Source: Rutidosis leptorrhynchoides
Taxonomy: Eukaryota; Streptophyta; Magnoliopsida; Asterales; Asteraceae
NCBI RefSeq assembly: GCF_046630445.1
Contig: NC_092339.1
Coordinates: 52,141,501-52,205,500, forward strand
Direction: 5' to 3'
DNA: 64,000 nucleotides
A model generated the notes under the pieces. It made no database searches. It was not told the origin of the DNA and was given only the letters and a program-made list of their open reading frames with translations. This document shows, piece after piece, positions 1 to 11,229 of the stretch (its first letter is position 1; each line of letters opens with the position of its first letter). The position numbers and the translations under genes are program-made.

Positions 1-181
1 CAATATTGAGATTCAATATTGCAGGAAAGTACGTAGACGCAATGGAGATGATAAACACTAGATTGACCTCACGAGCATACCCATGAACCATACCCATCAC
101 CTCCATAGCTATAACCCATAATTTCCTTAGCTTCGACTCATTCAAAAAAACTATTTTGAAATCACTTGGACAGCACTCCAT
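1..181 (-). CDS. Unrecognised protein, N-terminal part, runs off the left edge
   Basis: An open frame of 60 codons starts at an ATG ending at 181 on the minus strand and remains open to the window edge. The peptide begins MECCPSDFKIVFLNESKLRK and later contains the hydrophobic stretch NLVFIISIASTYFPAIL, which could be one membrane segment. I do not recognise the family. Support for a real gene is a canonical TATAAATA on the same strand 138 bases upstream and a more balanced base composition than the AT-rich DNA beside it. Only the first part is visible, so it could equally be a chance frame or transposon debris. Confidence 0.3.
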   Translation of the reverse strand, partial: MECCPSDFKIVFLNESKLRKLWVIAMEVMGMVHGYAREVNLVFIISIASTYFPAILNLNI

Positions 182-318
182 CGTAATATTTTATGTATAC
201 TAATAATATCATGAAATAATATAGAGCAAATATATATATTTATATATATAAATCGATTGAGAGAGTTTAGAGAAATATATTTTCAAGTTTCTATGAAATA
301 ATGAAACCTACTGAATTC

Positions 319-326
319 TATTTATA
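319..326 (-). promoter_or_regulatory. TATA box candidate for the left-edge reading frame
   Basis: The minus strand reads TATAAATA here, 138 bases upstream of the ATG at 181, a plausible distance for a plant core promoter plus a short leader. The neighbourhood is AT-rich, so a chance match is quite possible. Confidence 0.3.
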
Positions 327-336
327 ATAGATTTTT

Positions 337-530
337 GAATTATTAAAGTGAATTATTAAAGTATGAATTATTAAAGTGAATTATTAAAGTATGAATTATT
401 AAAGTGAATTATTAAAGTATGAATTATTAAAGCTAATTATTAAAGTATGAATTATTAAAGTGAATTATTAAAGTATGAATTATTAAAGTGAATTATTAAA
501 GTATGAATTATTAAAGTGAATTATTAAAGT
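337..530. repeat. 28-bp minisatellite (about 7 copies)
   Basis: Tandem copies of a 28-bp unit made of two half-units, gaattattaaagt and gaattattaaagtat. It decays on the right into a run of short aagtaa-type repeats (531-575). It lies upstream of the left-edge minus-strand frame. Confidence 0.85.
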
Positions 531-639
531 TAAAGTAAAGTAAAAGTAAAGTAAAGGTAAAGTTAAAGTATAGTAAAATTATAAAAACTATGTATGTATA
601 ATACGCGTATAAATATATATAATATTAATTTAAATCGTT

Positions 640-1286
640 ATATATATTTAATGAAATAAAATATAAATATCGTTATATTTATTATACTGGTTAAGTAATG
701 AGTTGTCAAAAGTGATTCTAGATATTTATAAAAGTTATATACGTTTTAATAATAAAGTTCTTTTTAAACTGAAAACGTCTTTGTACGTTTGAAAATAGAT
801 TAATAGAATATTATGGAAACTAATTCTCCACTAACTTTTGTCTAACTTTCGTAAATGACACTTTTTGTTTTTATTTATAAATAGCTTTACAAATTATTCT
901 GAATATCGTTAAGAGGAATAGATTTTCTCAAATCATAGTGGACCTCTCAACAGAGACTTGTAATCATAATTCAATGTTTCTGATAATTCAATCATTTAAT
1001 ATATTTTTTTTATTTCGTCAAAAATCATATTGAAACAAATACGTTCGTGTAAAGTATTATACGTTTAATACTTTATTAATATTCTCAAGTTATAATATAT
1101 ATATATACATATACATATCTATTTATATATAACGGTTCGTGAATCGTCGGAATTTGGTCGAGGTTATAATGAATGTATGAACACAGTTTAAAATTCTTGA
1201 GATTTAACTTAACAAACTTTGCTTATCGTGTCGGAATAATATAAAGATTAAAGTTTAAATTTGGCCGAAAATTTCCGGGTCGTCAC
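640..1286 (-). mobile_element. LTR fragment of another LTR retrotransposon (minus strand)
   Basis: On the minus strand the sequence starting at 1286 reads TGTGACGACCCGGAAATTTT, a typical plant LTR start (TG, then a CG-rich head), followed by AT-rich LTR-like DNA. The left limit is not resolved. It abuts the gypsy LTR remnant exactly at 1287, so it marks a later insertion or junction there. It is a fossil with no coding sequence. Confidence 0.45.
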
Positions 1287-2373
1287 AGTATACACTGGGT
1301 CGTGGATTGATTCAAGATAATATTTATCAATTTATTTCTGTACATATAACTGTGGACAACTAGTTGTAGGTTACTAACGAGGACAGCTGACTTAATAAAC
1401 TTAAAACATCAAAATATATTAAAAGTGTTGTAAATATATTTTAAACATACTTTGATATATATGTATATATTGTTATAGGTTCGTGAATCAACCAGTGGCC
1501 AAGTCTTACTTCCCGACGAAGTAAAAAATCTGTGAATGTGAATTATAGTCCCACTTTTAAAATCTAATATTTTTGGGATGAGAATACATGCAGGTTTTAT
1601 AAATGATTTACAAAATAGACACAAGTACGTGAAACTACATTCTATGGTTGAATTATCGAAATCGAATATGCCCCTTTTTATTAAGTCTGGTAATCTAAGA
1701 ATTAGGGAACAGACACCCTAATTGACGCGAATCCTAAAGATAGATCTATTGGGCCTAACAAACCCCATCCAAAGTACCGGATGCTTTAGTACTTCGAAAT
1801 TTATATCATATCCGAAGGGAGTCCCGGAATGAGGGGGATATTCTTATATATATGCATCTTGTTAATGTCGGTTACCAGGTGTTCACCATATGAATGATTT
1901 TTATCTCTATGTATGGGATGTGTATTGAAATATGAAATCTTGTGGTCTATTGTTACGATTTGATATATATAGGTTAAACCTATAACTCACCAACATTTTT
2001 GTTGACGTTTAAAGCATGTTTATTCTCAGGTGAATACTAAGAGCTTCCGCTGTTGCATACTAAAATAAGGACAAGATTTGGAGTCCATGTTTGTATGATA
2101 TTGTGTAAAAACTGCATTCAAGAAACTGATTTCGATGTAACATATTTGTATTGTAAACCATTATGTAATGGTCGTGTGTAAACAGGATATTTTAGATTAT
2201 CATTATTTGATAATCTACGTAAAGCTTTTTAAACCTTTATTTATGAAGTAAAGGTTATGGTTTGTTTTAAAAATGAATGCAGTCTTTGAAAAACGTCTCA
2301 TATAGAGGTCAAAACCTCGCAACGAAATCAATTAATATGGAACGTTTTTAATCAATAAGAACGGGACATTTCA
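1287..2373 (+). repeat. 5' LTR remnant of the gypsy element
   Basis: It matches 13397-14482 almost base for base, ends in ...CA directly before the primer-binding site, and begins abruptly at the border of the LTR fragment on its left. Short apparent reading frames in it recur in the 3' LTR and are not genes. Confidence 0.85.
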
Positions 2374-2391
2374 GTTGGTATCCGAGCGTTG
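2374..2391 (+). promoter_or_regulatory. Primer-binding site of the gypsy element (initiator-Met tRNA type)
   Basis: Directly after the LTR the sequence reads TTGGTATCCGAGCG, one base off the common plant TGGTATCAGAGC primer site complementary to initiator methionine tRNA. It fixes the LTR end and the plus orientation. Confidence 0.75.
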
Positions 2392-2582
2392 GTCTTAGAG
2401 AACCAGAAAATTTGCATTAGTGTGTCTTATCGAGTTTGTTAGGATGCATTAGTGAGTCTGGACTTCGACCGTGTTTTCTTTAAAAATGATTGCTTAACAT
2501 TTTTGTTGGAAACTATATATTTTTAACATATGAATATTATGTGATTTATTAATCTCTTAACGTGTTTGATATTATGTGATAG

Positions 2583-3197
2583 ATGTCTACCTCTAGAATA
2601 AGTCCCATTGACTCACCTAATAATAATGAAGAGTCAAATGTAAATTGGAATGATTCGTGGACTGATTCACAAGTTCCCGAAGAGGAACCGGAAGAAGAGT
2701 CGGAACCGGAAGAAGAATCGGAACCGGAAGAAGAATCGGAACCGGAAGAAGAAATAGAACCGGTGGGGGAAATAATAAAACGGTTAAGTAAAAGAGAATC
2801 CTCAACCAACCGACCAAGGTTAATTATGGTCAATGGTGTTTCCGCCAAGGAAGCAAAATATTGGGAGGATTACCAATTCTCCGATGAATCGGATTCCGAC
2901 GAGAATTCCGATGATGTTATAGAAATTACCCCAACTGAATTTAAAAAGGCAAAAGAAAATAATAAGGGAAAGGGCATAAAAATAGAGAAATCTAATTCCA
3001 ACCCCGATGAACTTTATATGTATCGTCAACCCCCGAAGTCCTTAAGTTGTAACAATGACCCGGGAACCTCTAAACCACCAGGTTTTTCTAAACCAATGTG
3101 GACAACGACGGCTCGTATTAGGGGAACATCATATATCCCTAGAAACTTGGCAAAACGAACCAAAACCGAACAAGAAGAAACAAGCGAGTTAAAATAA
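2583..3197 (+). CDS. Acidic low-complexity protein of unknown function, extra ORF of the gypsy element
   Basis: This is a 204-codon open frame between the primer site and gag. The first quarter carries a run of Glu-rich repeats (EEESEP unit, residues about 34-60), then a basic patch (KRLSKRESS), a second acidic stretch (SDESDSDENSDD), and a Lys/Arg-rich C-terminus (LAKRTKTEQEE). I recognise no domain. It is probably intrinsically disordered. An AG dinucleotide just before the ATG and the acceptor-like TTTTACAG before the next frame suggest that both are read from spliced transcripts of the element. It could be an unusual accessory or gag-like leader protein, or a captured host fragment. Confidence 0.6.
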   Translation: MSTSRISPIDSPNNNEESNVNWNDSWTDSQVPEEEPEEESEPEEESEPEEESEPEEEIEPVGEIIKRLSKRESSTNRPRLIMVNGVSAKEAKYWEDYQFSDESDSDENSDDVIEITPTEFKKAKENNKGKGIKIEKSNSNPDELYMYRQPPKSLSCNNDPGTSKPPGFSKPMWTTTARIRGTSYIPRNLAKRTKTEQEETSELK

Positions 3198-3334
3198 GAT
3201 AGTTGTATTCGTGTGGTGTAATATATGTAATATAGTGTGCTTATGCTTTATGATATATGTAAAAATTGCTTGTATTAATAAGTATTTTTTTTATGAATCT
3301 AACTCTTGTCTATTTTACAGTATAAAAATACAAA

Positions 3335-4018
3335 ATGGATAGACAACCCAATATTTTAAGAGACCTACCCGGAGACATGATTGATGAAATCTTGTCTAGA
3401 GTCGGTCAGAATTCCTCGGCACAACTATTTAAAGCGAGATCAGTTTGTAAGACATTCGAAAAATGTTCCAAGAATGCCTTGGTTTATAAAAGGCTTTCGT
3501 TCGAAAGATGGGGGATATCACATTGGGAAATCCATAAGTTACGATGTGTTTACTTTGACGCATATATTGCGGGGAACCCAAATGCTATTTTACGCAACGG
3601 GTTAAGAAATTATTTTGACTCAGTATATCCGAATATAGGACTTCGTGATTTAGAAAAAGCGGCTAACATGCAATATAAAGAAGCATGTTATGCTTACGGG
3701 TTAGTAATGTTCGCTTCTCACCAAAGTGAGAACAAGAACATCGGGCTACAACTATTAAACAAAATGTTCCCACAAGTGACGGAGTCGGTAATTGGGGTAA
3801 GAAATGAGGTTTTTAGGTTATTACGAGACTGTTGGTCATTACGTAACCCTCGTCCCTTTGACGACGTTACAACACGCTGTCTTATCAATGGCCATAACGG
3901 TTATGTTCCACAAGACCAAGGATGGGAAGTAGTCCTAGTAAAACCAGAATGCATGACTTGTTTCTGGACGTATGAATTACGTGTCTTTATTGCCTTTGCT
4001 GAACGACTTGTGTACTAG
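3335..4018 (+). CDS. F-box protein with Sel1-like region, carried by the gypsy element
   Basis: A 227-codon uninterrupted frame with a good start context (AAAATGG). Residues about 7-50 fit an F-box: LRDLPGDMIDEILSRVG, then a spaced FKARSVCKTFEKCS. F-box domains bind SKP1 and so connect substrates to SCF ubiquitin ligases. Residues about 105-140 (AANMQYKEACYAYGLVMF, then a NKNIGLQLLNKM block) resemble a Sel1/TPR-like repeat, and the C-terminus has a Cys/Trp cluster (PECMTCFWTYEL). This order recalls the At2g35280-type plant F-box family. The frame lies between the primer site and gag, in the same orientation as the element, so it looks like a captured host gene kept as an extra ORF. Usual F-box genes of this type are free-standing. 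Whether it is expressed is unknown. Confidence 0.75.
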   Translation: MDRQPNILRDLPGDMIDEILSRVGQNSSAQLFKARSVCKTFEKCSKNALVYKRLSFERWGISHWEIHKLRCVYFDAYIAGNPNAILRNGLRNYFDSVYPNIGLRDLEKAANMQYKEACYAYGLVMFASHQSENKNIGLQLLNKMFPQVTESVIGVRNEVFRLLRDCWSLRNPRPFDDVTTRCLINGHNGYVPQDQGWEVVLVKPECMTCFWTYELRVFIAFAERLVY

Positions 4019-4359
4019 CTAGAATTATCTTTACAACTATCTTGTATCAAAGTTATTGTGTGCTATATTTCATGCTTTATGTAAAATAAGCGGTATTGTA
4101 AGTTTGTAAAATATTGTATAAAAGTTTGAACGCGAAATATTATTACAATCAGTTTTTCATATAGAATTGTAGTAGTTGAATTGTATATTAGCTACTAAGT
4201 ATGAACTTAACGGGTGGGTACTACCCGAATTTAAACTTATAAAACGCTAATATGAAGAAAAAGCTTTTATAAATGAGTTCATATTATGCTACGAAATACT
4301 ATTAACTACTCTTAATATTCTGTATGATTAACTTGTTCCATTTGACTATTTTAAAGGAA

Positions 4360-5193
4360 ATGGCACCGACTACTCGACACACCGTGAATATGAATGAAGA
4401 GGAATTCCGTACTTTTCTAGCTTCAAACATAGCCGCAGTACAGGCTGCGCTACATACCAACAATAACTTTGGATCTGGCAGTACAGGAAATCGTGTAGGA
4501 TGCACCTACAAAGAATTCACTGCCTGCAAACCTTTGGAATTTGATGGAACCGAAGGACCGATCGGATTGAAACGGTGGACCGAGAAGGTCAAATCGGTGT
4601 TTGCCATAAGTAAGTGTACTGAAGAGGACAAAGTGAAGTACGCTACGCATACCTTCACAGGTTCTGCGTTAACATGGTGGAATACCTATCTAGAGCAAGT
4701 GGGACAAGACGATGCGTACGCACTACCGTGGTCAGCATTCAAGCACTTGATGAACGAGAAGTACCGTCCCAGAACCGAGGTCAATAAGCTCAAGACAGAA
4801 CTTAGAGGGTTACGAACCCAAGGATTTGATATTACCACGTACGAAAGACGATTCACAGAATTGTGCCTATTGTGTCCGGGAGCATTCGAAGATGAGGAAG
4901 AGAAGATCGACGCGTTTGTGAAAGGATTACCGGAAAGAATCCAAGAAGATATAAGTTCACACGAGCCCGCCTCCATACAACAGGCATGTAGAATGGCTCA
5001 CAAACTAGTGAACCAGATTGAAGAAAGAATTAAAGAACAGACTGCTGAAGAGGCCAATGTGAAGCAAGTCAAAAGAAAGTGGGAGGAAAACGGTGATAAG
5101 AATCACCAATACAACAACAACAGCAATTACAACAATAATCGCAACAATTATCCCAACAATCGCAACATCAATCGCAACTACAACAAACGGCCC

Positions 5194-5266
<73 letters not shown>

Positions 5267-7565
5267 GCAACTACAACAATCATCCCAACAACAATAACAA
5301 CCGCAACAACAACAACAATCAGAAGCAGCTATGCCAAAGGTGTGAAAAGTATCACTCGGGGTTCTGCACCAAATTTTGCAACAAGTGTAAAAGAAATGGT
5401 CATAGCGCGGCGAAGTGTGAGGTCTACGGACCAGGGGTTAACAGAACGAAAGGAACAAATGGTGTCGGAACGAGTAATGGCGGAGCAAGTAGTGTCGGAG
5501 CAAGTTATGAAAATGTAGTTTGTTATAAATGTGGAAAACCGGGCCACATTATTAGAAATTGCCCAAACCAGGAGAACACGAATGGACAAGGCCGCGGAAG
5601 AGTTTTCAATATTAATGCGGCAGAGGCACAGGAAGACCCGGAGCTTGTTATGGGTACGTTTCTTATTGACAATAAATCTGCTTATGTTTTATTTGATTCG
5701 GGTGCGGATAGAAGCTATATGAGTAGAGATTTTTGTGCTAAATTAAGTTGTCCATTGACGCCTTTGGATAGTAAATTTTTACTCGAATTAGTAAATGGTA
5801 AATTAATTTCAGCAGATAATATATGTCGGAATCGAGAAATTAAACTGGTTAGCGAAACATTTAAGATTGATTTGATACCAGTAGAGTTAGGGAGTTTTGA
5901 TGTGATAATCGGTATGGACTGGTTGAAAGAATTGAAAGCAGAGATCGTTTGTTACAAAAATGCAATACGCATTATACGAGAAAAAGGAAAACCCTTAATG
6001 GTGTACGGAGAAAAGGGCAACACGAAGCTACATATTATTAGTAATTTGAAGGCACAAAAACTAATAAGAAAAGGTTGCTATGCTGTTCTAGCACACGTCG
6101 AGAAAGTACAAACTGAAGAAAAGAGCATCAATGATGTTCCCATTGCAAAAGAATTTCCCGATGTATTTCCGAAAGAATTACCGGGATTACCCCTACAGCG
6201 ATTCGTTGAATTTCAAATAGATCTTGTACCAGGAGCTGCACCAATAGCTCGTGCTCCTTACAGACTCGCACCCAGCGAGATGAAAGAACTGCAAAGCCAA
6301 TTACAAGAACTTTTAGAGCGTGGTTTCATTCGACCAAGCACATCACCGTGGGGAGTTCCTGTTTTGTTTGTCAAGAAGAAAGATGGTACATTCAGGTTGT
6401 GTATCGACTACCGAGAGTTGAACAAACTTACCATCAAGAACCGCTACCCACTACCGAGAATCGACGACTTATTTGATCAACTACAAGGCTCGTCTGTTTA
6501 TTCAAAGATTGACTTACGTTCCGGGTATCATCAAATGCGGGTGAAAGAAGATGATATTCCAAAGACTGCTTTCAGAACACGTTACGGTCATTACGAGTTT
6601 ATGGTCATGCCGTTTGGTTTAACTAATGCACCAACTGTGTTCATGGACCTTATGAACCGAGTGTGTGGACCATACCTTGACAAGTTTGTCATTGTTTTCA
6701 TTGATGACATACTTATTTACTCAAAGAATGACCAAGAACACGGTGAACATTTGAGAAAGGTGTTAGAAGTATTGAGGAAGGAAGAATTGTACGCTAAGTT
6801 TTTAAAGTGTGCATTTTGGTTGGAAGAAGTTCAATTCCTCTGTCACATAGTGAACAAAGAAGGCATTAAGGTGGATCCGGCAAAGATAGAAACTGTTGAA
6901 AAGTGGGAAACCCCGAAAACTCCGAAACACATACGCCAGTTTTTAGGACTAGCTGGTTACTACAGAAGGTTCATCCAAGACTTTTCCAGAATAGCAAAAC
7001 CCTTGACTGCATTAACGCATAAAGGGAAGAAATTTGAATGGAATGATGAACAAGAGAAAGCGTTTCAGTTATTGAAGAAAAAGCTAACTACGGCACCTAT
7101 ATTGTCATTGCCTGAAGGGAATGATGATTTTGTGATTTATTGTAATGCATCAAAGCAAGGTCTCGGTTGTGTATTAATTCAACGAATGAAGGTGATTGCT
7201 TATGCGTCTAGACAATTGAAGATTCACGAACAAAATTATACGACGCATGATTTGGAATTAGGCGCGGTTGTTTTTGCATTAAAGACTTGGAGGCACTACT
7301 TATATGGGGTCAAAAGTATTATATATACCGACCACAAAAGTCTTCAACACATATTTAATCAGAAACAACTGAATATGAGGCAGCGTAGGTGGATTGAATT
7401 ATTGAATGATTACGACTTTGAGATTCGTTACCACCCGGGGAAGGCAAATGTGGTAGCCGATGCCTTGAGCAGGAAGGACAGAGAACCCATTCGAGTAAAA
7501 TCTATGAATATAATGATTCATAATAACCTTACTACTCAAATAAAGGAGGCGCAACAAGGAGTTTT
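4360..7565 (+). CDS. Gypsy gag, protease, reverse transcriptase and RNase H region
   Basis: One long frame. The gag core ([28 protein letters not shown]) comes first, then an Asn-rich stretch, two zinc knuckles ([14 protein letters not shown] and [14 protein letters not shown]), an aspartic protease ([11 protein letters not shown]), a reverse transcriptase ([12 protein letters not shown], then FIDDILIYS) and RNase H ([22 protein letters not shown]). An upstream in-frame ATG at 4324 exists, but the one at 4360 (GGAAATGGCACC) has the better context and gives a gag-like N-terminus. The region is interrupted on its right by the nested solo LTR. It is a fossil retroelement polyprotein. Confidence 0.92.
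5185..5335 (+). repeat. (AAC)n tract encoding poly-Asn in gag
   Basis: Long, slightly interrupted AAC trinucleotide run between the gag core and the zinc knuckles, giving a poly-Asn linker. It generates long poly-Thr and poly-Val shadow frames on other frames and strands that are not genes. Confidence 0.9.
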
Positions 7566-9772
7566 TGTAGTGAACCGAACTTTTCCATGTTTATATATAT
7601 TAATTGAGATTGATATTTACATGATTAAATGTTTCCAACATGTTAAGCAATCAAACTTTTTAAGACTTGATTAATTGAAATATGTTTCATATAGACAATT
7701 GACCACCCAAGTTGACCGGTGATTCACGAACGTTAAAACTTGTAAAAACTATATGATGACATATATATGGTTATATATATAGTTAACATGATATTATGAT
7801 AAGTAAACATATCATTAAGTATATTAACAATGAATTACATATGTAAAAACAAGACTACTAACTTAATGATTTTGAAACGAGACATATATGTAACGATTAT
7901 CGTTGTAACGACATTTAATGTATATATATCATATTAAGAGATATTCATACATGATAATATCATGATAATATAATAATTTAAAATCTATTTTGATATTATA
8001 AACATTGGGTTAACAACATTTAACAAGATCGTTAACCTAAAGGTTTCAAAACAACACTTACATGTAACGACTAACGATGACTTAACGACTCAGTTAAAAT
8101 GTATATACATGTAGTGTTTTAATATGTATTTATACACTTTTGAAAGACTTCAATACACTTATCAAAATACTTCTACTTAACAAAAATGCTTACAATTACA
8201 TCCTCGTTCAGTTTCATCAACAATTCTACTCGTATGCACCCGTATTCGTACTCGTACAATACACAGCTTTTAGATGTTTGTACTATTGGTATATATACTC
8301 CAATGATCAGCTCTTAGCAGCCCATGTGAGTCACCTAACACATGTGGGAACCATCATTTGGCAACTAGCATGAAATATCTCATAAAATTACAAAAATATG
8401 AGTAATCATTCATGACTTATTTACATGAAAACAAAATTACATATCCTTTATATCTAATCCATACACCAACTACCAAAAACATCTACAAACACTTTCATTC
8501 TTCAATTTTCTTCATCTAATTGATCTCTCTCAAGTTCTATCTTCAAGTTCTAAGTGTTCTTCATGAATTCTACAAGTTCTAGTTACATAAAATCAAGAAT
8601 ACTTTCAAGTTTGCTAGCTCACTTCCAATCTTGTAAGGTGATCATCCAACCTCAAGAAATCTTTGTTTCTTACAGTAGGTTATCATTCTAATACAAGGTA
8701 ATAATCATATTCAAACTTTGGTTCAATTTCTATAACTATAACAATCTTATTTCAAGTGATGATCTTACTTGAACTTATTTTCGTGTCATGATTCTGCTTC
8801 AAGAACTTCGAGCCATCCAAGGATCCGTTGAAGCTAGATCCATTTTTCTCTTTTCCAGTAGGTTTATCCAAGGAACTTAGGGTTTGTGAATCAACCAGTG
8901 GCCAAGTCTTACTTCCCGACGAAGTAAAAATCTGTGAAAGTGAGTTATAGTCCCACTTTTAAAATCTAATATTTTTGGGATGAGAATACATGCAGGTTTT
9001 ATAAATGATTTACAAAATAGACACAAGTACGTGAAACTACATTCTATGGTTGAATTATCGAAATCGAATATGCCCCTTTTTATTAAGTCTGGTAATCTAA
9101 GAATTAGGGAACAGACACCCTAATTGACGCGAATCCTAAAGATAGATCTATCGGGCCCAACAAGCCCCATCCAAAGTACCGGATGCTTTAGTACTTCGAA
9201 ATTTATATCATATCCGAAGGGTGTCCCGGAATGATGGGGATATTCTTATATATGCATCTTGTTAATGTCGGTTACCAGGTGTTCACCATATGAATGATTT
9301 TTATCTCTATGTATGGGATGTGTATTGAAATATGAAATCTTGTGGTCTATTATTATGATTTGATATATATAGGTTAAACCTATAACTCACCAACATTTTT
9401 GTTGACGTTTTAAGCTTGTTTATTCTCAGGTGATTATTAAGAGCTTCCGTTGTCGCATACTTAAATAAGGACGAGATTTGGAGTCCATGCTTGTATGATA
9501 TTGTGTAAAAACTGCATTCAAGAAACTTATTTTGTTGTAACATATTTGTATTGTAAACCATTATGTAATGGTCGTGTGTAAACAGGATATTTTAGATTAT
9601 CATTATTTGATAATCTACGTAAAGCTTTTTAAACCTTTATTGATGAAATAAAGGTTATGGTTTGTTTTAAAATGAATGCAGTCTTTGAAAAACATCTCAT
9701 ATAGAGGTCAAAACCTCGCAACGAAATCAATTAATATGGAACATTTTTAATCAATAAGAACGGGACATTTCA
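7566..9772 (+). mobile_element. Solo LTR of the same gypsy family, nested in pol
   Basis: The sequence starts TGTAGTGAACCGAAC and ends GAACGGGACATTTCA, the same termini as the host element's 3' LTR (11230-14482), but is shorter at 2207 bp. It is flanked by the 5-bp direct repeat GTTTT (7561-7565 and 9773-9777), the expected LTR-element target duplication. No internal region is present, so it is a solo LTR left by recombination between two LTRs. Confidence 0.93.
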
Positions 9773-11194
9773 GTTTTAAAAGAGGGAAATTTAAAGGATG
9801 AAATACCCAAAGGATCGGAGAAACATCTTAATATTCGGGAAGACTGAACTCGGTATAGGACTGAAAGGATTTGGGTACCAAAATTTGGAGATATGAGAGA
9901 AATGGTACTTAGAGAAGCTCATAAAACCAGATACTCAATACATCCTGGAACGGGGAAGATGTACAAGGATCTCAGGAAATATTTTTGGTGGCCGGGTATG
10001 AAAGCCGATGTTGCTAAATACGTAGGAGAATGTTTGACGTGTTCTAAGGTCAAAGCTGAGCATCAGAAACCATCAGGTCTACTTCAACAACCCGAAATCC
10101 CGGAATGGAAATGGGAAAACATTACCATGGATTTCATCACTAAATTGCCAAGGACTGCAAGTGGTTTTGATACTATTTGGGTAATAGTTGATCGTCTCAC
10201 CAAATCAGCACATTTCCTGCCAATAAGAGAAGATGACAAGATGGAGAAGTTAGCATGACTGTATTTGAAGGAAGTCGTCTCCAGACATGGAATACCAATC
10301 TCTATTATCTCTGATAGGGATGGCAGATTTATTTCAAGATTCTGGCAGACATTACAGCAAGCATTAGGAACTCGTCTAGACATGAGTACTGCCTATCATC
10401 CACAAACTGATGGGCAGAGCGAAAGGACGATACAAACGCTTGAAGACATGCTACGAGCATGTGTTATTGATTTCGGAAACAGTTGGGATCGACATCTACC
10501 ATTAGCAGAATTTTCCTACAACAACAGCTACCATTCAAGCATTGAGATGGCGCCGTTTGAAGCACTTTATGGTAGAAAGTGCAGGTCTCCGATTTGTTGG
10601 AGTGAAGTGGGGGATAGACAGATTACGGGTCCGGAGATTATACAAGAAACTACCGAGAAGATCATCCAAATTCAACAATGGTTGAAAACCGCCCAAAGTC
10701 GACAAAAGAGCTACGCTGACATTAAAAGAAAAGATATAGAATTTGAAATTGGAGAGATGGTCATGCTTAAAGTTGCACCTTGGAAAGGCGTTGTTCGATT
10801 TGGTAAACGAGGGAAATTAAATCCAAGGTATATTGGACCATTCAAGATTATTGATCGTGTCGGACCAGTAGCTTACCGACTTGAGTTACCTCAACAACTC
10901 GCGACTGTACATAACACTTTCCACGTCTCGAATTTGAAGAAATGTTTTGCTAAAGAAGATCTCACTATTCCGTTAGATGAAATCCAAATCAACGAAAAAC
11001 TCCAATTCATCGAAGAACCCGTCGAAATAATGGATCGTGAGGTTAAAAGACTTAAGCAAAACAAGATACCAATTGTTAAGGTTCGATGGAATGCTCGTAG
11101 AGGACCCGAGTTCACCTGGGAGCGTGAAGATCAGATGAAGAAGAAATACCCGCATCTATTTCCAGAAGATTCGTCAACACCTTCAACAGCTTAA
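9773..11194 (+). CDS. Gypsy integrase and chromodomain-like C-terminal region
   Basis: Continuation of the host gypsy element after the nested LTR. It shows the integrase zinc-binding region ([15 protein letters not shown], then [11 protein letters not shown]), the DDE core ([23 protein letters not shown]), the GPY/F-like module ([20 protein letters not shown]) and a C-terminal chromodomain-like tail ending near [16 protein letters not shown]. The coding sequence is broken, as expected for a fossil. The tail is what suggests a chromovirus clade. Confidence 0.88.
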
Positions 11195-11229
11195 AATTTC
11201 GGGACGAAATTTATTTAACGGGTAGGTAC

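Noticed and set aside
1-181. MATE transporter N-terminus
   Set aside because: The hydrophobic stretch prompted the idea, but no MATE signature could be matched with confidence.
1409-1624. Short minus-strand frames repeated at about 1409 and 13551
   Set aside because: They lie in the two LTRs of the gypsy element and recur only because the LTRs are copies.
5005-5518. Long poly-Val and poly-Thr reading frames
   Set aside because: They are other-frame and opposite-strand readings of the (AAC)n tract in gag.
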